This document shows positions 9,542-17,368 of a stretch of 64,000 bases of DNA, piece by piece; position 1 is the stretch's first letter; each line of letters opens with the position of its first letter. Position numbers and translations under genes: made by a program. The notes below the pieces were generated by a model that saw only the letters and a list, made by a program, of their open reading frames with translations, was not told the DNA's origin and made no database searches. Source of the stretch: Variovorax ginsengisoli (GTDB lineage: Bacteria > Pseudomonadota > Gammaproteobacteria > Burkholderiales > Burkholderiaceae_C); the NCBI RefSeq assembly GCF_006438845.1, contig NZ_RCZJ01000008.1, forward strand, positions 30,627 to 94,626, read 5' to 3'.

Positions 9542-10762
9542 GTGCCTTCCCGCATTCCCCCTCTCCAGATCAGTGCCTACACCGCGACGTCGGCTGTCGG
9601 CGTCGGCAAGGCGCTGTTGCTCGACGCCCTCGAGAACTCGCGCAGCGGCCTGCGGGCCAACGATTTCGGTGACCTGCCTGCCAGTGGCGAGCGCCTGCCG
9701 ACGTGGATCGGCCGGGTCGAGGGTGTGGAAGAGTCCCGCCTGCCCGAATCGCTGGCAGCCTGGGACTGCCGCAACAACCGCTTGGCCTGGATGGGCCTGC
9801 AGGCCGACGGTTTCGCGGACGCCGTGGCGGCGGCGCGCGACAAGTACGGGCCCTCGCGCGTCGCGGTGATCCTCGGCACCTCGACATCGAGCATTGGCGA
9901 GACCGAAGAGTCCTACACGCACCTGACCGCCGACGGGCGCTTTCCGCCCGATCAGGAGCGCCCACGGGTGCACACGCCGCACTCGCTCGGCATGTTCGTG
10001 CAGGCCGCGCTCGGCCTCGAAGGCCCGTCGGAGACGATCTCGACCGCCTGCTCGTCGAGCGGCAAGGTCTTCGCATCGGCCGAACGGCTGATCCGCCTGG
10101 GCCTGATCGACGCCGCCGTGGTTGGCGGCGTCGACACGCTGTGCGGCAGCGTGCTGTACGGCTTCAATTCGCTGGAGCTGGTGTCGCCCCAGCCGTGCAA
10201 GCCCTTCGACGCCACGCGCGACGGCATCAGCCTGGGCGAAGCGGCGGGCTTCGCGCTGGTCGAACGCGCTGAAGCCACCACGGCCGACGGGCTCTACCTT
10301 CTCGGCTATGGCGAGGCCAGCGACGCGCACCACATGTCGACGCCGCACCCGCAAGGCCTGGGCGCCGAACGCGCGCTCGACGACGCGCTGGCGCGTGCCG
10401 GCGTGACGACCGACGCGGTCGACTACATCAACATGCACGGCACCGCCAGCACCAAGAACGACGAAGTCGAAGGTGCACTGGTGACCCGGCGCTTCCCCGA
10501 AAGCACGCACGCCAGCTCGACCAAGGGCTTCACCGGCCACACGCTCGGTGCCGCCGGCATCGTCGAGGCCGCCATCAGTCTGCTGTCCCTCGAGACCGGC
10601 CTGATGCCGGGCACCGTGAACACCACGCAGCTCGACACCGACTGCGGCCCGCAGATCAAGCTGAAGCCCGCCCGCGGCGAGGTGAAGGTGGCGCTGTCCA
10701 ACTCCTTCGGATTCGGCGGCAACAACTGCGCGCTGATCTTCGGCAAGGGCGTGCAAGCATGA
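9542..10762 (+). CDS. Beta-ketoacyl-ACP synthase (FabF/aryl-polyene-like ketosynthase)
   Basis: Decarboxylative Claisen condensing enzyme, 406 residues from GTG 9542 (the open frame runs on into ampG, so this start is the best guess). The Cys-His-His catalytic triad is complete: TACSSSGKVF (nucleophilic Cys), NMHGTASTKND and GFTGHTLGAAG. FGGNNCALIFG is the C-terminal glycine loop. It overlaps the next gene (chain-length-factor-like) by four bases. It resembles ketosynthases of aryl-polyene/xanthomonadin-type pathways more than primary FabF, since the partner and a flavin halogenase-like gene follow. No ACP, ketoreductase or dehydratase is encoded nearby. Confidence 0.88.
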   Translation: MPSRIPPLQISAYTATSAVGVGKALLLDALENSRSGLRANDFGDLPASGERLPTWIGRVEGVEESRLPESLAAWDCRNNRLAWMGLQADGFADAVAAARDKYGPSRVAVILGTSTSSIGETEESYTHLTADGRFPPDQERPRVHTPHSLGMFVQAALGLEGPSETISTACSSSGKVFASAERLIRLGLIDAAVVGGVDTLCGSVLYGFNSLELVSPQPCKPFDATRDGISLGEAAGFALVERAEATTADGLYLLGYGEASDAHHMSTPHPQGLGAERALDDALARAGVTTDAVDYINMHGTASTKNDEVEGALVTRRFPESTHASSTKGFTGHTLGAAGIVEAAISLLSLETGLMPGTVNTTQLDTDCGPQIKLKPARGEVKVALSNSFGFGGNNCALIFGKGVQA

Positions 10763-11568
10763 GCGCGGTCAAGACCCCGACCCTCTACATCGAAGGCCCG
10801 GCCTTCTGGGCGCCGACGCTGCCCGGATGGGACGTTGCCCGCGCCGCCTTCACCGGCACCGGCGCGCCGGTCGACCCACCGGCCAAGCGGCCCGCGCCGC
10901 AGGTGCTGGCCCCGGCTGAACGCCGCCGCGCGCCCGACACCGTGGCGCTCGCGCTAGAGGTAGCGTCCAATGCCGTCGCCGCGTCGGGCCGCGACGCCAA
11001 GGACCTGCCCTGCATCTTCGCGTCGGCGCACGGCGACCTGGGCATCAACGATTACATGTGCGGCGTGCTGGCCAGCGACCCGACGGTGCTGTCGCCGATC
11101 AAGTTCCACAACTCGGTGCACAACGCCGCGGTCGGCTATTGGACCATCGGCGTGGGCTGCATGGCGGCCAGCAACTCGGTCGCCGCGTACGAGACGACCT
11201 TCGCGTCGGCCCTGCTCGAGGCGGCGGCGCAGTGCGCGGCCGACGATCAGGCGGTGCTGCTGGTCGGCTACGACATGCCGGCCGTCGGTGCGCTCGCTTC
11301 GGTCACGGCCAGCCGCGGCCTGCTGGCGGTGGCGATGGTGATCGCGCCGCAGCGCACCGAGCGCACGGTGGCGGCCTTCGACTGGTCGCTCGCGGCAGGC
11401 CCGTCGCAGGCGATCGCCCCGCGCTCCGAGGCGGCCCAGGCCCTGGCCACCAACGCCATGGCCGACGCATTGCCGCTGTTCGAAGCGCTGGCTTCCGGCC
11501 GCAACGAGACACTCGCCATGCCGCTGTCGGCACGGCTGTCGTTGCAGCTCCAACTCTCCCAAGGCTGA
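10759..11568 (+). CDS. Beta-ketoacyl synthase chain-length-factor-like protein
   Basis: A 269-residue thiolase-fold protein of the small ketosynthase-like family found beside aryl-polyene and flexirubin ketosynthases. The position of the ketosynthase active-site Cys motif is replaced by GVGCMAASNSVAAYE, and FASAHGDLGINDYMCG plus KFHNSVHNAAVGYW are the family's typical motifs. It is expected to pair with the upstream ketosynthase as a catalytically silent subunit that sets chain length. Its start overlaps the ketosynthase stop (ATGA). Its stop is five bases before the flavoprotein ATG, so all three are one translational unit. Confidence 0.82.
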   Translation: MSAVKTPTLYIEGPAFWAPTLPGWDVARAAFTGTGAPVDPPAKRPAPQVLAPAERRRAPDTVALALEVASNAVAASGRDAKDLPCIFASAHGDLGINDYMCGVLASDPTVLSPIKFHNSVHNAAVGYWTIGVGCMAASNSVAAYETTFASALLEAAAQCAADDQAVLLVGYDMPAVGALASVTASRGLLAVAMVIAPQRTERTVAAFDWSLAAGPSQAIAPRSEAAQALATNAMADALPLFEALASGRNETLAMPLSARLSLQLQLSQG

Positions 11569-11573
11569 ACCCC

Positions 11574-13268
11574 ATGACGATGACCACGACAACGCCGCAA
11601 CAGGCACCCCAGGCACAGGCGAAACGGCAGCACGACGTGGTGATCATGGGCGGCGGCCTGGCCGGGCTCACGCTCGCGCTGCAGCTCAAGCGGCGCTTCG
11701 ACGACATCGACGTGCTGGTGCTCGAGCGTCGGTCGCACCCGGTGCCGCATGCGGCGCACAAGGTAGGCGAATCGTCGGTCGAAATCGGCGCGCACTACTT
11801 CGACACGGTGCTGGACCTCAAGCCGCACATGCAGGGTGAGCAGCTGCGCAAGTTCGGCTTCCGCTTCTTCTTCAGCGAAGGCCGGCGCGACATCGACCAG
11901 GTGACCGAGATCGGCGCCAGCCGCTACCTGTCGGTGCCCAGCTACCAGATCGACCGAGGCATCTTCGAGAACTACCTGGCCGAAGAGGCGGCACGCCGCG
12001 GCGTGAGGTTCGTCGACCATGCGCTGGTCCGAAAGATCGAACTGTCCGAAGACGCGCACACGCCGCACCACCTGAGCTGGACGCAGGACGGCGAAACGCA
12101 CGACGTCGCCGCGCGCTGGGTGATCGACGCCTGCGGCCGCGCCGGCATGCTCAAGCGCAAGCTGGGGCTGGCGGAGCCCAACGCGCACGACGCCAACGCG
12201 GTCTGGTTCCGCATCGGCGAGCGCATCACGCTCGACGACTGGAGCGACGACGCGGAATGGCGCGCTCGCTGCGAGCCTCAGGCGCGCTGGCTGTCGACCA
12301 ACCACCTGGTGGGAGCGGGCTACTGGGTGTGGTTGATTCCGCTGGCCTCGGGCTCGCATTCGGTCGGCATCGTGGCCGACCCGCGCTACCACCCGCTCGA
12401 CACCATGGACACGTTCGAGAAGGCGATGGACTGGTTCGCGAAATACCAGCCGCGCCTTTTCGACGAGCTCGACGGCAAGCGCCACCTGCTGCAGGACTTC
12501 GCCTTCTTCAAGAACTTCTCGTACGGCTGCAAGCAGGTCTTCTCGGGCCAGCGCTGGGCATTGACCGGCGAGGCGGGGCTGTTCCTCGACCCCTTCTATT
12601 CGCCGGGCAGCGACTTCATCGCCATCGGCAACACCTACATCACCGACCTGATCGCGCACGACCGCGCCGGCCACTCGGTGACGGCGCGCGCGCAGCTGTA
12701 CGACCAGATCTACCACTCGTTCTACGAGAGCACGCTCGCGCTCTACCAGGACCAGTACGGCCTGTTCGGCGACCCCGAGGTGCTGCCGGTGAAGGTGATC
12801 TGGGACTACACCTACTACTGGGGCGTGCTCTCGCAGATCTTCTTCCACGACCGTCTCACCGACCTGTCGCTGCTGGGAAGCCTGAAAGACGAATTGCAGC
12901 ATTCGCAGCGGCTCAACATCGCCGTCCAGGCCATGCTGCGCGCGTGGTCGGGCGCCAGCCAGAAGCGCAACCCCGCCGTGATGCTCGACCAGGCCTCGCT
13001 GCCGTGGTTCGCCGAACTCAACCGCAGCATGAACGACACGCTCGACGACGACGCCTTCGTCGCGCGCATCCGGGCGTCCGTCGCGCAACTGCGGCAACTG
13101 GCCGAGGAAATCCGCGAACGCGCGCTCGAATGCGACCCGACCCTCGATGACAGCGCCTTGCGGTTGCTGCTGGAAGAAAACCGGCCGTCGCGAGCAGCCG
13201 GCGAAGCCGCGATGCTCTTCGACGCCCCTTCCCCATCTCCTTCCAGAAACACCGCGGAACTGGCTTAG
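11574..13268 (+). CDS. Flavin-dependent halogenase-like FAD oxidoreductase
   Basis: A 564-residue two-dinucleotide-binding-domain flavoprotein. The FAD Rossmann motif is VVIMGGGLAGLTLALQLKRR at about residues 21-40, followed by VLERRSHPVPHAAHKVGESSVE (a second conserved segment of the halogenase/geranylgeranyl reductase superfamily) and the distal FAD motif WALTGEAGLFLDPFYSPG. The C-terminal 200 residues are helical with many aromatics. The KVGESS segment includes the Lys equivalent to the catalytic Lys of FAD halogenases, but the WxWxIP motif is seen only as YWVWLIPL. Halogenase versus epoxidase/hydroxylase activity is therefore open. Third gene of the ketosynthase operon. Confidence 0.8.
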   Translation: MTMTTTTPQQAPQAQAKRQHDVVIMGGGLAGLTLALQLKRRFDDIDVLVLERRSHPVPHAAHKVGESSVEIGAHYFDTVLDLKPHMQGEQLRKFGFRFFFSEGRRDIDQVTEIGASRYLSVPSYQIDRGIFENYLAEEAARRGVRFVDHALVRKIELSEDAHTPHHLSWTQDGETHDVAARWVIDACGRAGMLKRKLGLAEPNAHDANAVWFRIGERITLDDWSDDAEWRARCEPQARWLSTNHLVGAGYWVWLIPLASGSHSVGIVADPRYHPLDTMDTFEKAMDWFAKYQPRLFDELDGKRHLLQDFAFFKNFSYGCKQVFSGQRWALTGEAGLFLDPFYSPGSDFIAIGNTYITDLIAHDRAGHSVTARAQLYDQIYHSFYESTLALYQDQYGLFGDPEVLPVKVIWDYTYYWGVLSQIFFHDRLTDLSLLGSLKDELQHSQRLNIAVQAMLRAWSGASQKRNPAVMLDQASLPWFAELNRSMNDTLDDDAFVARIRASVAQLRQLAEEIRERALECDPTLDDSALRLLLEENRPSRAAGEAAMLFDAPSPSPSRNTAELA

Positions 13269-13280
13269 CCAGTCCGCCGG

Positions 13281-13340
13281 TGTTGCCCCCGGTAGGGGGT
13301 TGGCGAAGCGACACGCAGTGCGCGCAGCCTGGGGGCGAGC
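13281..13340. repeat. REP-like GC hairpin and associated intergenic tail
   Basis: CCCCC-ggta-GGGGG at 13286-13299, followed by a tail rich in CGAAGCGACACGC and ending in a second GGGGGC run. This looks like the short dispersed intergenic elements seen in Comamonadaceae genomes. Only one clear copy is in this window, so the repeat status is inference. Confidence 0.35.
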
Positions 13341-13343
13341 GTA

Positions 13344-13359
13344 TTTACTTTAACTTTAC
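13344..13359 (+). promoter_or_regulatory. AT-rich TTTAC direct repeats, possible OmpR-family operator
   Basis: TTTAC at 13344-13348 and again at 13355-13359 (11-bp period), with TTTAA between them, 37-52 bp before the response-regulator start. It is a conspicuous AT-rich island in GC-rich DNA and has the layout of an OmpR-type autoregulatory site. Confidence 0.4.
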
Positions 13360-13395
13360 GGAGCCTTCAAGCCGCCTTGGCGGTGTCGGAACATC

Positions 13396-14118
13396 ATGGC
13401 CGTCATGAGCACACCCCAGATCCTGATGATCGAAGACGACGCCCGCCTCGCACAGATGGTGAGCGAATACCTGGCCCAGTCGGGCTTCGGCGTGCGCCAC
13501 GCGGCCGACGGCCAGGCCGGTTTGGCGCAGCTGCAGGAGCACGTGCCCGACCTCGTCATCCTCGACCTGATGCTGCCCGACATCGACGGCCTCGAAGTCT
13601 GCCGTCGCATCCGCGCGCTGCCGGGCGCGCTGGCCAAGGTGTCGGTGCTCATGCTCACCGCCAAGGGCGACCCGATGGACCGCATCATCGGCCTGGAGAT
13701 CGGCGCCGACGATTACCTGCCCAAGCCTTTCGAGCCGCGCGAACTGCTGGCGCGCATTCGCGCCGTGCTGCGCCGCCGCGGCGACACCGCCAGCGAAGCC
13801 AGCGCCGCCACGGTGGTGCGTTTCGGCACCCTGGAAATTGACCGCAACGCGCGCACCGTGACCGTCGGCGGTGCGCTGGCCGACCTCACGTCCTACCAGT
13901 TCGACCTGCTCGTCGCCATGGCCGAACGCGCCGGCCGCGTGCTCACCCGCGACCAGATCATGGAGGCCGTGCGCGGCCGCGAGCTCGAGGCCTTCGACCG
14001 CTCGATCGACGTGCACATGGGCCGCATCCGCGCCGCCATCGAGGTCGACGCGAAGAACCCCAAGCGCATCCTCACGGTGCGCGGTGTCGGCTACGTCTTC
14101 GCGAAACAGCAGGATTGA
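13396..14118 (+). CDS. OmpR-family response regulator (first pair)
   Basis: Two-domain transcription regulator, 240 residues. The receiver domain has the acidic pocket IEDD, the phosphoacceptor Asp57 in VILDLMLPDIDG, the Thr switch in MLTAKG and the Lys in LPKPFEPREL. The C-terminal winged-helix DNA-binding domain ends in RTVRGVGYVFAK-like sequence (ILTVRGVGYVF). It is most like RstA/CpxR-type regulators. ATG 13396 is used; ATG 13405 is possible and would shorten it by three residues. The cognate kinase gene follows after five bases. Confidence 0.93.
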   Translation: MAVMSTPQILMIEDDARLAQMVSEYLAQSGFGVRHAADGQAGLAQLQEHVPDLVILDLMLPDIDGLEVCRRIRALPGALAKVSVLMLTAKGDPMDRIIGLEIGADDYLPKPFEPRELLARIRAVLRRRGDTASEASAATVVRFGTLEIDRNARTVTVGGALADLTSYQFDLLVAMAERAGRVLTRDQIMEAVRGRELEAFDRSIDVHMGRIRAAIEVDAKNPKRILTVRGVGYVFAKQQD

Positions 14119-14123
14119 CCCGG

Positions 14124-15305
14124 ATGATCCAGCTGTTCACGCGCCACCTCTACGTCCGCATCTGGCTGGCGGTGCTCGCCGGCGTGGCGGTCGTGACGCT
14201 GGCCGCCGGCTGGGCCTGGCAGATCGCCGACGAGCAACGCAGCGCACCGCTGCCGCGCGAGGTGGTGCTGCGCGATTCGCAAGACCGCGTGATCGGCACC
14301 GGCCAGTCGCTGCGCACCAACCGGCCGGGCGAGGCGCTGGAGTTCACCATCACGCTCAAGGACGGCCAGAACTTCCAGATGCAGTTCGGCCCACGCCCGG
14401 ACCGCGCCGGCGGCCCTCCGCCCTGGGTGCGGCCGCAGACCGGCTTCTTCTGGCTGCTCGGCCTGGTGGGCCTGGCGGTGGCGATCGGTCTCTTCCCCAT
14501 CGTGCGGCGTTTGACGCAGCGGCTCGAAACCCTGCAGCGCGGCGTGCAGCGCTGGGGCGAGGGTGATTTGTCGACGCGGGTGCCCGAAGAAGGCCAGGAC
14601 GAAGTCGCCGACCTGTCCAAGCGCTTCAACGCGGCCGCGGCGCGCGTCGAGACGCTGGTGCGCTCGCACAAGTCGCTGCTGGCCAACGCCTCGCACGAAC
14701 TGCGCTCGCCACTCACGCGCATCCGCATGGGCCTGGAGCTGATGGGCGACAAACCCAGCCCGGGCGCGCGCGACGAGATCTCGCGCAACATCGGCGAGCT
14801 GGATCAACTGATCGACGAAATCCTGCTGTCGAGCAGGCTCGACGCGAGCGAGGCCGACATGGGCACGATCGAGACGGTCGACCTGCTGGGCCTGGCGGCC
14901 GAAGAAAGCGCGCGCACCACGGCCGAGCTCGACCTGGTCGAAGGCACCGACAGCAACGCGCTGCAGGTGCAGGGCGTGCCCCGGCTGCTGCGCCGCGCGA
15001 TTCGCAACCTGCTGGAGAACGCCCGCCGCTATGGCGCCGGCGAGATCGAATTGCAGCTCGCGGTGCAGGACGGCATGGCGAGCTTGCGCGTGAACGACCG
15101 CGGCCCGGGCGTGCCGGCCGCGCTGCGCGACCGCATCTTCGAGCCCTTTTACCGTCTGCCCGGCGCCAGCGAACGCGAAGGCGGCGTCGGCCTGGGGCTG
15201 GCGCTGGTGAAGTCGATCGTGGAGCGCCATGGCGGCAGCGTGCGCTGCGAAGACCGTCCAGGCGGCGGCGCGAGCTTCGTGATCGCATTGCCGCGCAAGG
15301 CCTGA
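14124..15305 (+). CDS. Sensor histidine kinase (partner of the 13.4-kb regulator)
   Basis: Inner-membrane sensor kinase, 393 residues from ATG 14124; an in-frame TTG at 14115 overlaps the regulator stop. TM1 is at about residues 10-35, a short periplasmic loop is rich in charged residues, and TM2 is at about residues 108-128 (GFFWLLGLVGLAVAIGLFPIV). A HAMP domain (RLTQRLETLQRGVQRWGEGDLSTRV) follows. The dimerisation/phosphoacceptor motif is NASHELRSPLTRIRMGLE with His191. Then come the N box (NLLENARRYG), G1 (NDRGPGVP) and G2 (GGVGLGLALVKSI). The stimulus is unknown. It probably forms an envelope-sensing pair with the preceding regulator. Confidence 0.92.
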   Translation: MIQLFTRHLYVRIWLAVLAGVAVVTLAAGWAWQIADEQRSAPLPREVVLRDSQDRVIGTGQSLRTNRPGEALEFTITLKDGQNFQMQFGPRPDRAGGPPPWVRPQTGFFWLLGLVGLAVAIGLFPIVRRLTQRLETLQRGVQRWGEGDLSTRVPEEGQDEVADLSKRFNAAAARVETLVRSHKSLLANASHELRSPLTRIRMGLELMGDKPSPGARDEISRNIGELDQLIDEILLSSRLDASEADMGTIETVDLLGLAAEESARTTAELDLVEGTDSNALQVQGVPRLLRRAIRNLLENARRYGAGEIELQLAVQDGMASLRVNDRGPGVPAALRDRIFEPFYRLPGASEREGGVGLGLALVKSIVERHGGSVRCEDRPGGGASFVIALPRKA

Positions 15306-15320
15306 GCCAGCGCGAGGCTG

Positions 15321-16331
15321 TTACCGCGGTGGGTCGACCTTTGCGGCAGAGGCATCGTCGGGGGCATCGCCCAGGTAACGGCCCGCGACACTGTCGGGCA
15401 GGTAGAAACCGCGTGCCAGATAGTCGTCGAGACGCTTCCGATCGGGGCTGCGCAGCTTGATCAGCGGCGGCAGCGCACCGCGGATGCGCGAGAAGAGCAG
15501 CCGGATCTTCAACGGCGTGCGGCGCCAGTCGCCCAGCACATGAAAGAAGTAAGGCCCGTCTTCGGCACGCGCCAGGTGCAGCCGATAGCGCCCGCCACCC
15601 TGCAGGATGCGTTGCACGGCCAGATGCATGCCGAGATAGGCTGGCATGTCGATGTTCTGCCGCAGGGACTCGAACAGGCCGAGCGATTGCAGGTGCGCCA
15701 CGTACGCTTCGCCGGTGCGCGGAATGACCTCGGTGGTGAACTCGCGCTGCAGGTCTTCGATGAAAGGGCTGCCGGGCGGCGCCGCCAAAAACCAGTTCTC
15801 CACCACCGGCCACGCCGGGTCGCGGTTGTAGAGCGCGAGCTCGTAGCCGATGAAGTCGCATTGCGCCGTCTGCTGCAACTTCGGCACCCAGTCGAGCGAC
15901 TCGGTGAGGATGCTGCTGGCATCGAGCCAGATGCCGCCGTGACGTCGCAGGAGTTCGAGGCGCAGCCAGTCGGCACGTCGCGTGGGCGATTGTTCGGACA
16001 GGCCCGCAGGCAGGTCGGGCACGTGATAGTGCAGCGTGCGATCGTTCAGTATGCGCACGCTGAAGCCGGGATTGAGCTGCTGCCAGCGCGCGATGCAGCG
16101 TTGCACCACCAGCGGCGGCTCGCCGCCCGTCCAGTAGCTCCACACGATCGGCGGGATCGGGCGCGGGTTGACGCCGGCGTCGCCGAACACATACGGCAAG
16201 AAGGCCTGCGGGCCGGGCACCTCCAGCGGCCGCTGCCGCCATCCGTAGAAGCGACGCAGCCAAGCCGCAAGCCACAGTTCGCCGTGGTGGCGGAAACGCC
16301 GCCAGCGCGTGTCCTTCTTCAGGCTTGCCAT
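15321..16331 (-). CDS. Capsular polysaccharide synthesis-type glycosyltransferase (GT32-like)
   Basis: A 336-residue cytosolic or peripheral glycosyltransferase. The pattern PPIVWSYWTGGEPPLVVQRCI, then RRADWLRLELLRRHGGIWLDAS, is that of the Caps_synth/GT32 group. The DxD-like element here reads WLDAS rather than a full DxD. The likely role is adding a sugar to LPS core or capsule. Its start (ATG 16331) lies 13 bases inside the 3' end of the GT2 gene, implying coupling. It is the last gene of a run of surface-glycan genes and faces the sensor kinase gene convergently with a 15-bp gap. Confidence 0.82.
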   Translation of the reverse strand: MASLKKDTRWRRFRHHGELWLAAWLRRFYGWRQRPLEVPGPQAFLPYVFGDAGVNPRPIPPIVWSYWTGGEPPLVVQRCIARWQQLNPGFSVRILNDRTLHYHVPDLPAGLSEQSPTRRADWLRLELLRRHGGIWLDASSILTESLDWVPKLQQTAQCDFIGYELALYNRDPAWPVVENWFLAAPPGSPFIEDLQREFTTEVIPRTGEAYVAHLQSLGLFESLRQNIDMPAYLGMHLAVQRILQGGGRYRLHLARAEDGPYFFHVLGDWRRTPLKIRLLFSRIRGALPPLIKLRSPDRKRLDDYLARGFYLPDSVAGRYLGDAPDDASAAKVDPPR

Positions 16332-17368
16332 GGCTGGAAAGCGCGGTGGAAGCGCAGGTACCGCAGCCACCAGCCGCGCGCCAGATAGGCGCGTTCGAGC
16401 TCGACAGGCGAGAGCGGCGACAGGGTGCGGAAATCGTCGCGCAGCTGCTCGGCCAGCGCCGGGAGGTCGCCCGCGCCCGGCACGCCGCGCTGCATCTTGA
16501 GGAAGCGCATGGCGCCAATCAGGTTGCGGGCGCTCTGCTGCGCCATGGCGAGGCGCACGCGGGCGTCGTCGCGACAGGGTGCCGCGCCGTCCGCATCCAG
16601 GGCATGCGCCAGCCCGCTCAAGGCACGCGACTGGTCGAGGCACTTCTGCAGGTTCATCGTCGCCAGGATGCTGCTGCCGCGCTGGCGGTACGCCACCCAC
16701 GGCGTCGGCTGGTAGTAGAAGCTTCGGGCCCGGAGCGCGAGTTGCGGCATGGTCGCCATGTCCTCGAAGTACCGGCCTGGCGGAAACCGCAGGTCGTCGG
16801 CCCACAGCGCGCGGCGGGCGATCTTCGACCATGCGTGGAGCTCGCCCGTCATGAGCATGCCGGCGAGCGGCGCACAGCGGTCTTGCGACAGGCGTGCTGC
16901 GGGGCCATCGAAGGTGCGGCGATGAAGTTCGCCGCGCAGCCGGTGCTTGAGGCGCATGCGCTCGCGCCACACGCGGAAGTCGCAGAGCACCAGGTCGGGC
17001 GCGTCGCGCTCCACAATGCGGCGCAGGGCCGGCAATGCGCCGGGCAACAGCTTGTCGTCACCGTCGAGAAACCACACGTAGCGACCCGTTGCGGCGTCGA
17101 GCAGGCTGTTGCGCGCCGCACTGAGCCCGGCATTGCGCGCATGCCGAAGCACACGCACGCGGCCGTTCCACCGGGCCGACAGCGCTTCGAGCTGCGCGAG
17201 CGAATCGTCGGTGGCGCAGTCGTCGAGCGCGAGCACCTCCACGCCGTCATCAAATTGCTGCATGACCGAGTCGATGCATTCGGCCAGGTAAGGGGCGACG
17301 TTGTAGGCCGGGATCAGGACGCTGAGCCAGGGTGCGGTCGCCACCTGCGCGGCGATCGGGGTGTTCAC
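16319..17368 (-). CDS. Glycosyltransferase family 2
   Basis: A 349-residue GT-A fold transferase. The N-terminal catalytic domain contains LSVLIPAYNVAPYLAECIDSV, DDCATDDSL (nucleotide-sugar binding Asp) and the DXD motif in WFLDGDDKLLPG. This is followed by a helical C-terminal half with many Arg. Translation starts at GTG 17368, overlapping the O-antigen ligase stop by four bases (GTGA), so the genes are coupled. It probably transfers a hexose or acetamido-hexose to the LPS outer core or O unit; the donor cannot be read from sequence. Confidence 0.88.
   Translation of the reverse strand: MNTPIAAQVATAPWLSVLIPAYNVAPYLAECIDSVMQQFDDGVEVLALDDCATDDSLAQLEALSARWNGRVRVLRHARNAGLSAARNSLLDAATGRYVWFLDGDDKLLPGALPALRRIVERDAPDLVLCDFRVWRERMRLKHRLRGELHRRTFDGPAARLSQDRCAPLAGMLMTGELHAWSKIARRALWADDLRFPPGRYFEDMATMPQLALRARSFYYQPTPWVAYRQRGSSILATMNLQKCLDQSRALSGLAHALDADGAAPCRDDARVRLAMAQQSARNLIGAMRFLKMQRGVPGAGDLPALAEQLRDDFRTLSPLSPVELERAYLARGWWLRYLRFHRAFQPWQA

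Noticed and set aside
10759..11568. The chain-length-factor gene as a degraded ketosynthase pseudogene
   Set aside because: Its length, conserved FASAHGDLG and HNSVHNAAVGYW motifs and translational coupling fit an intact small CLF-like family.
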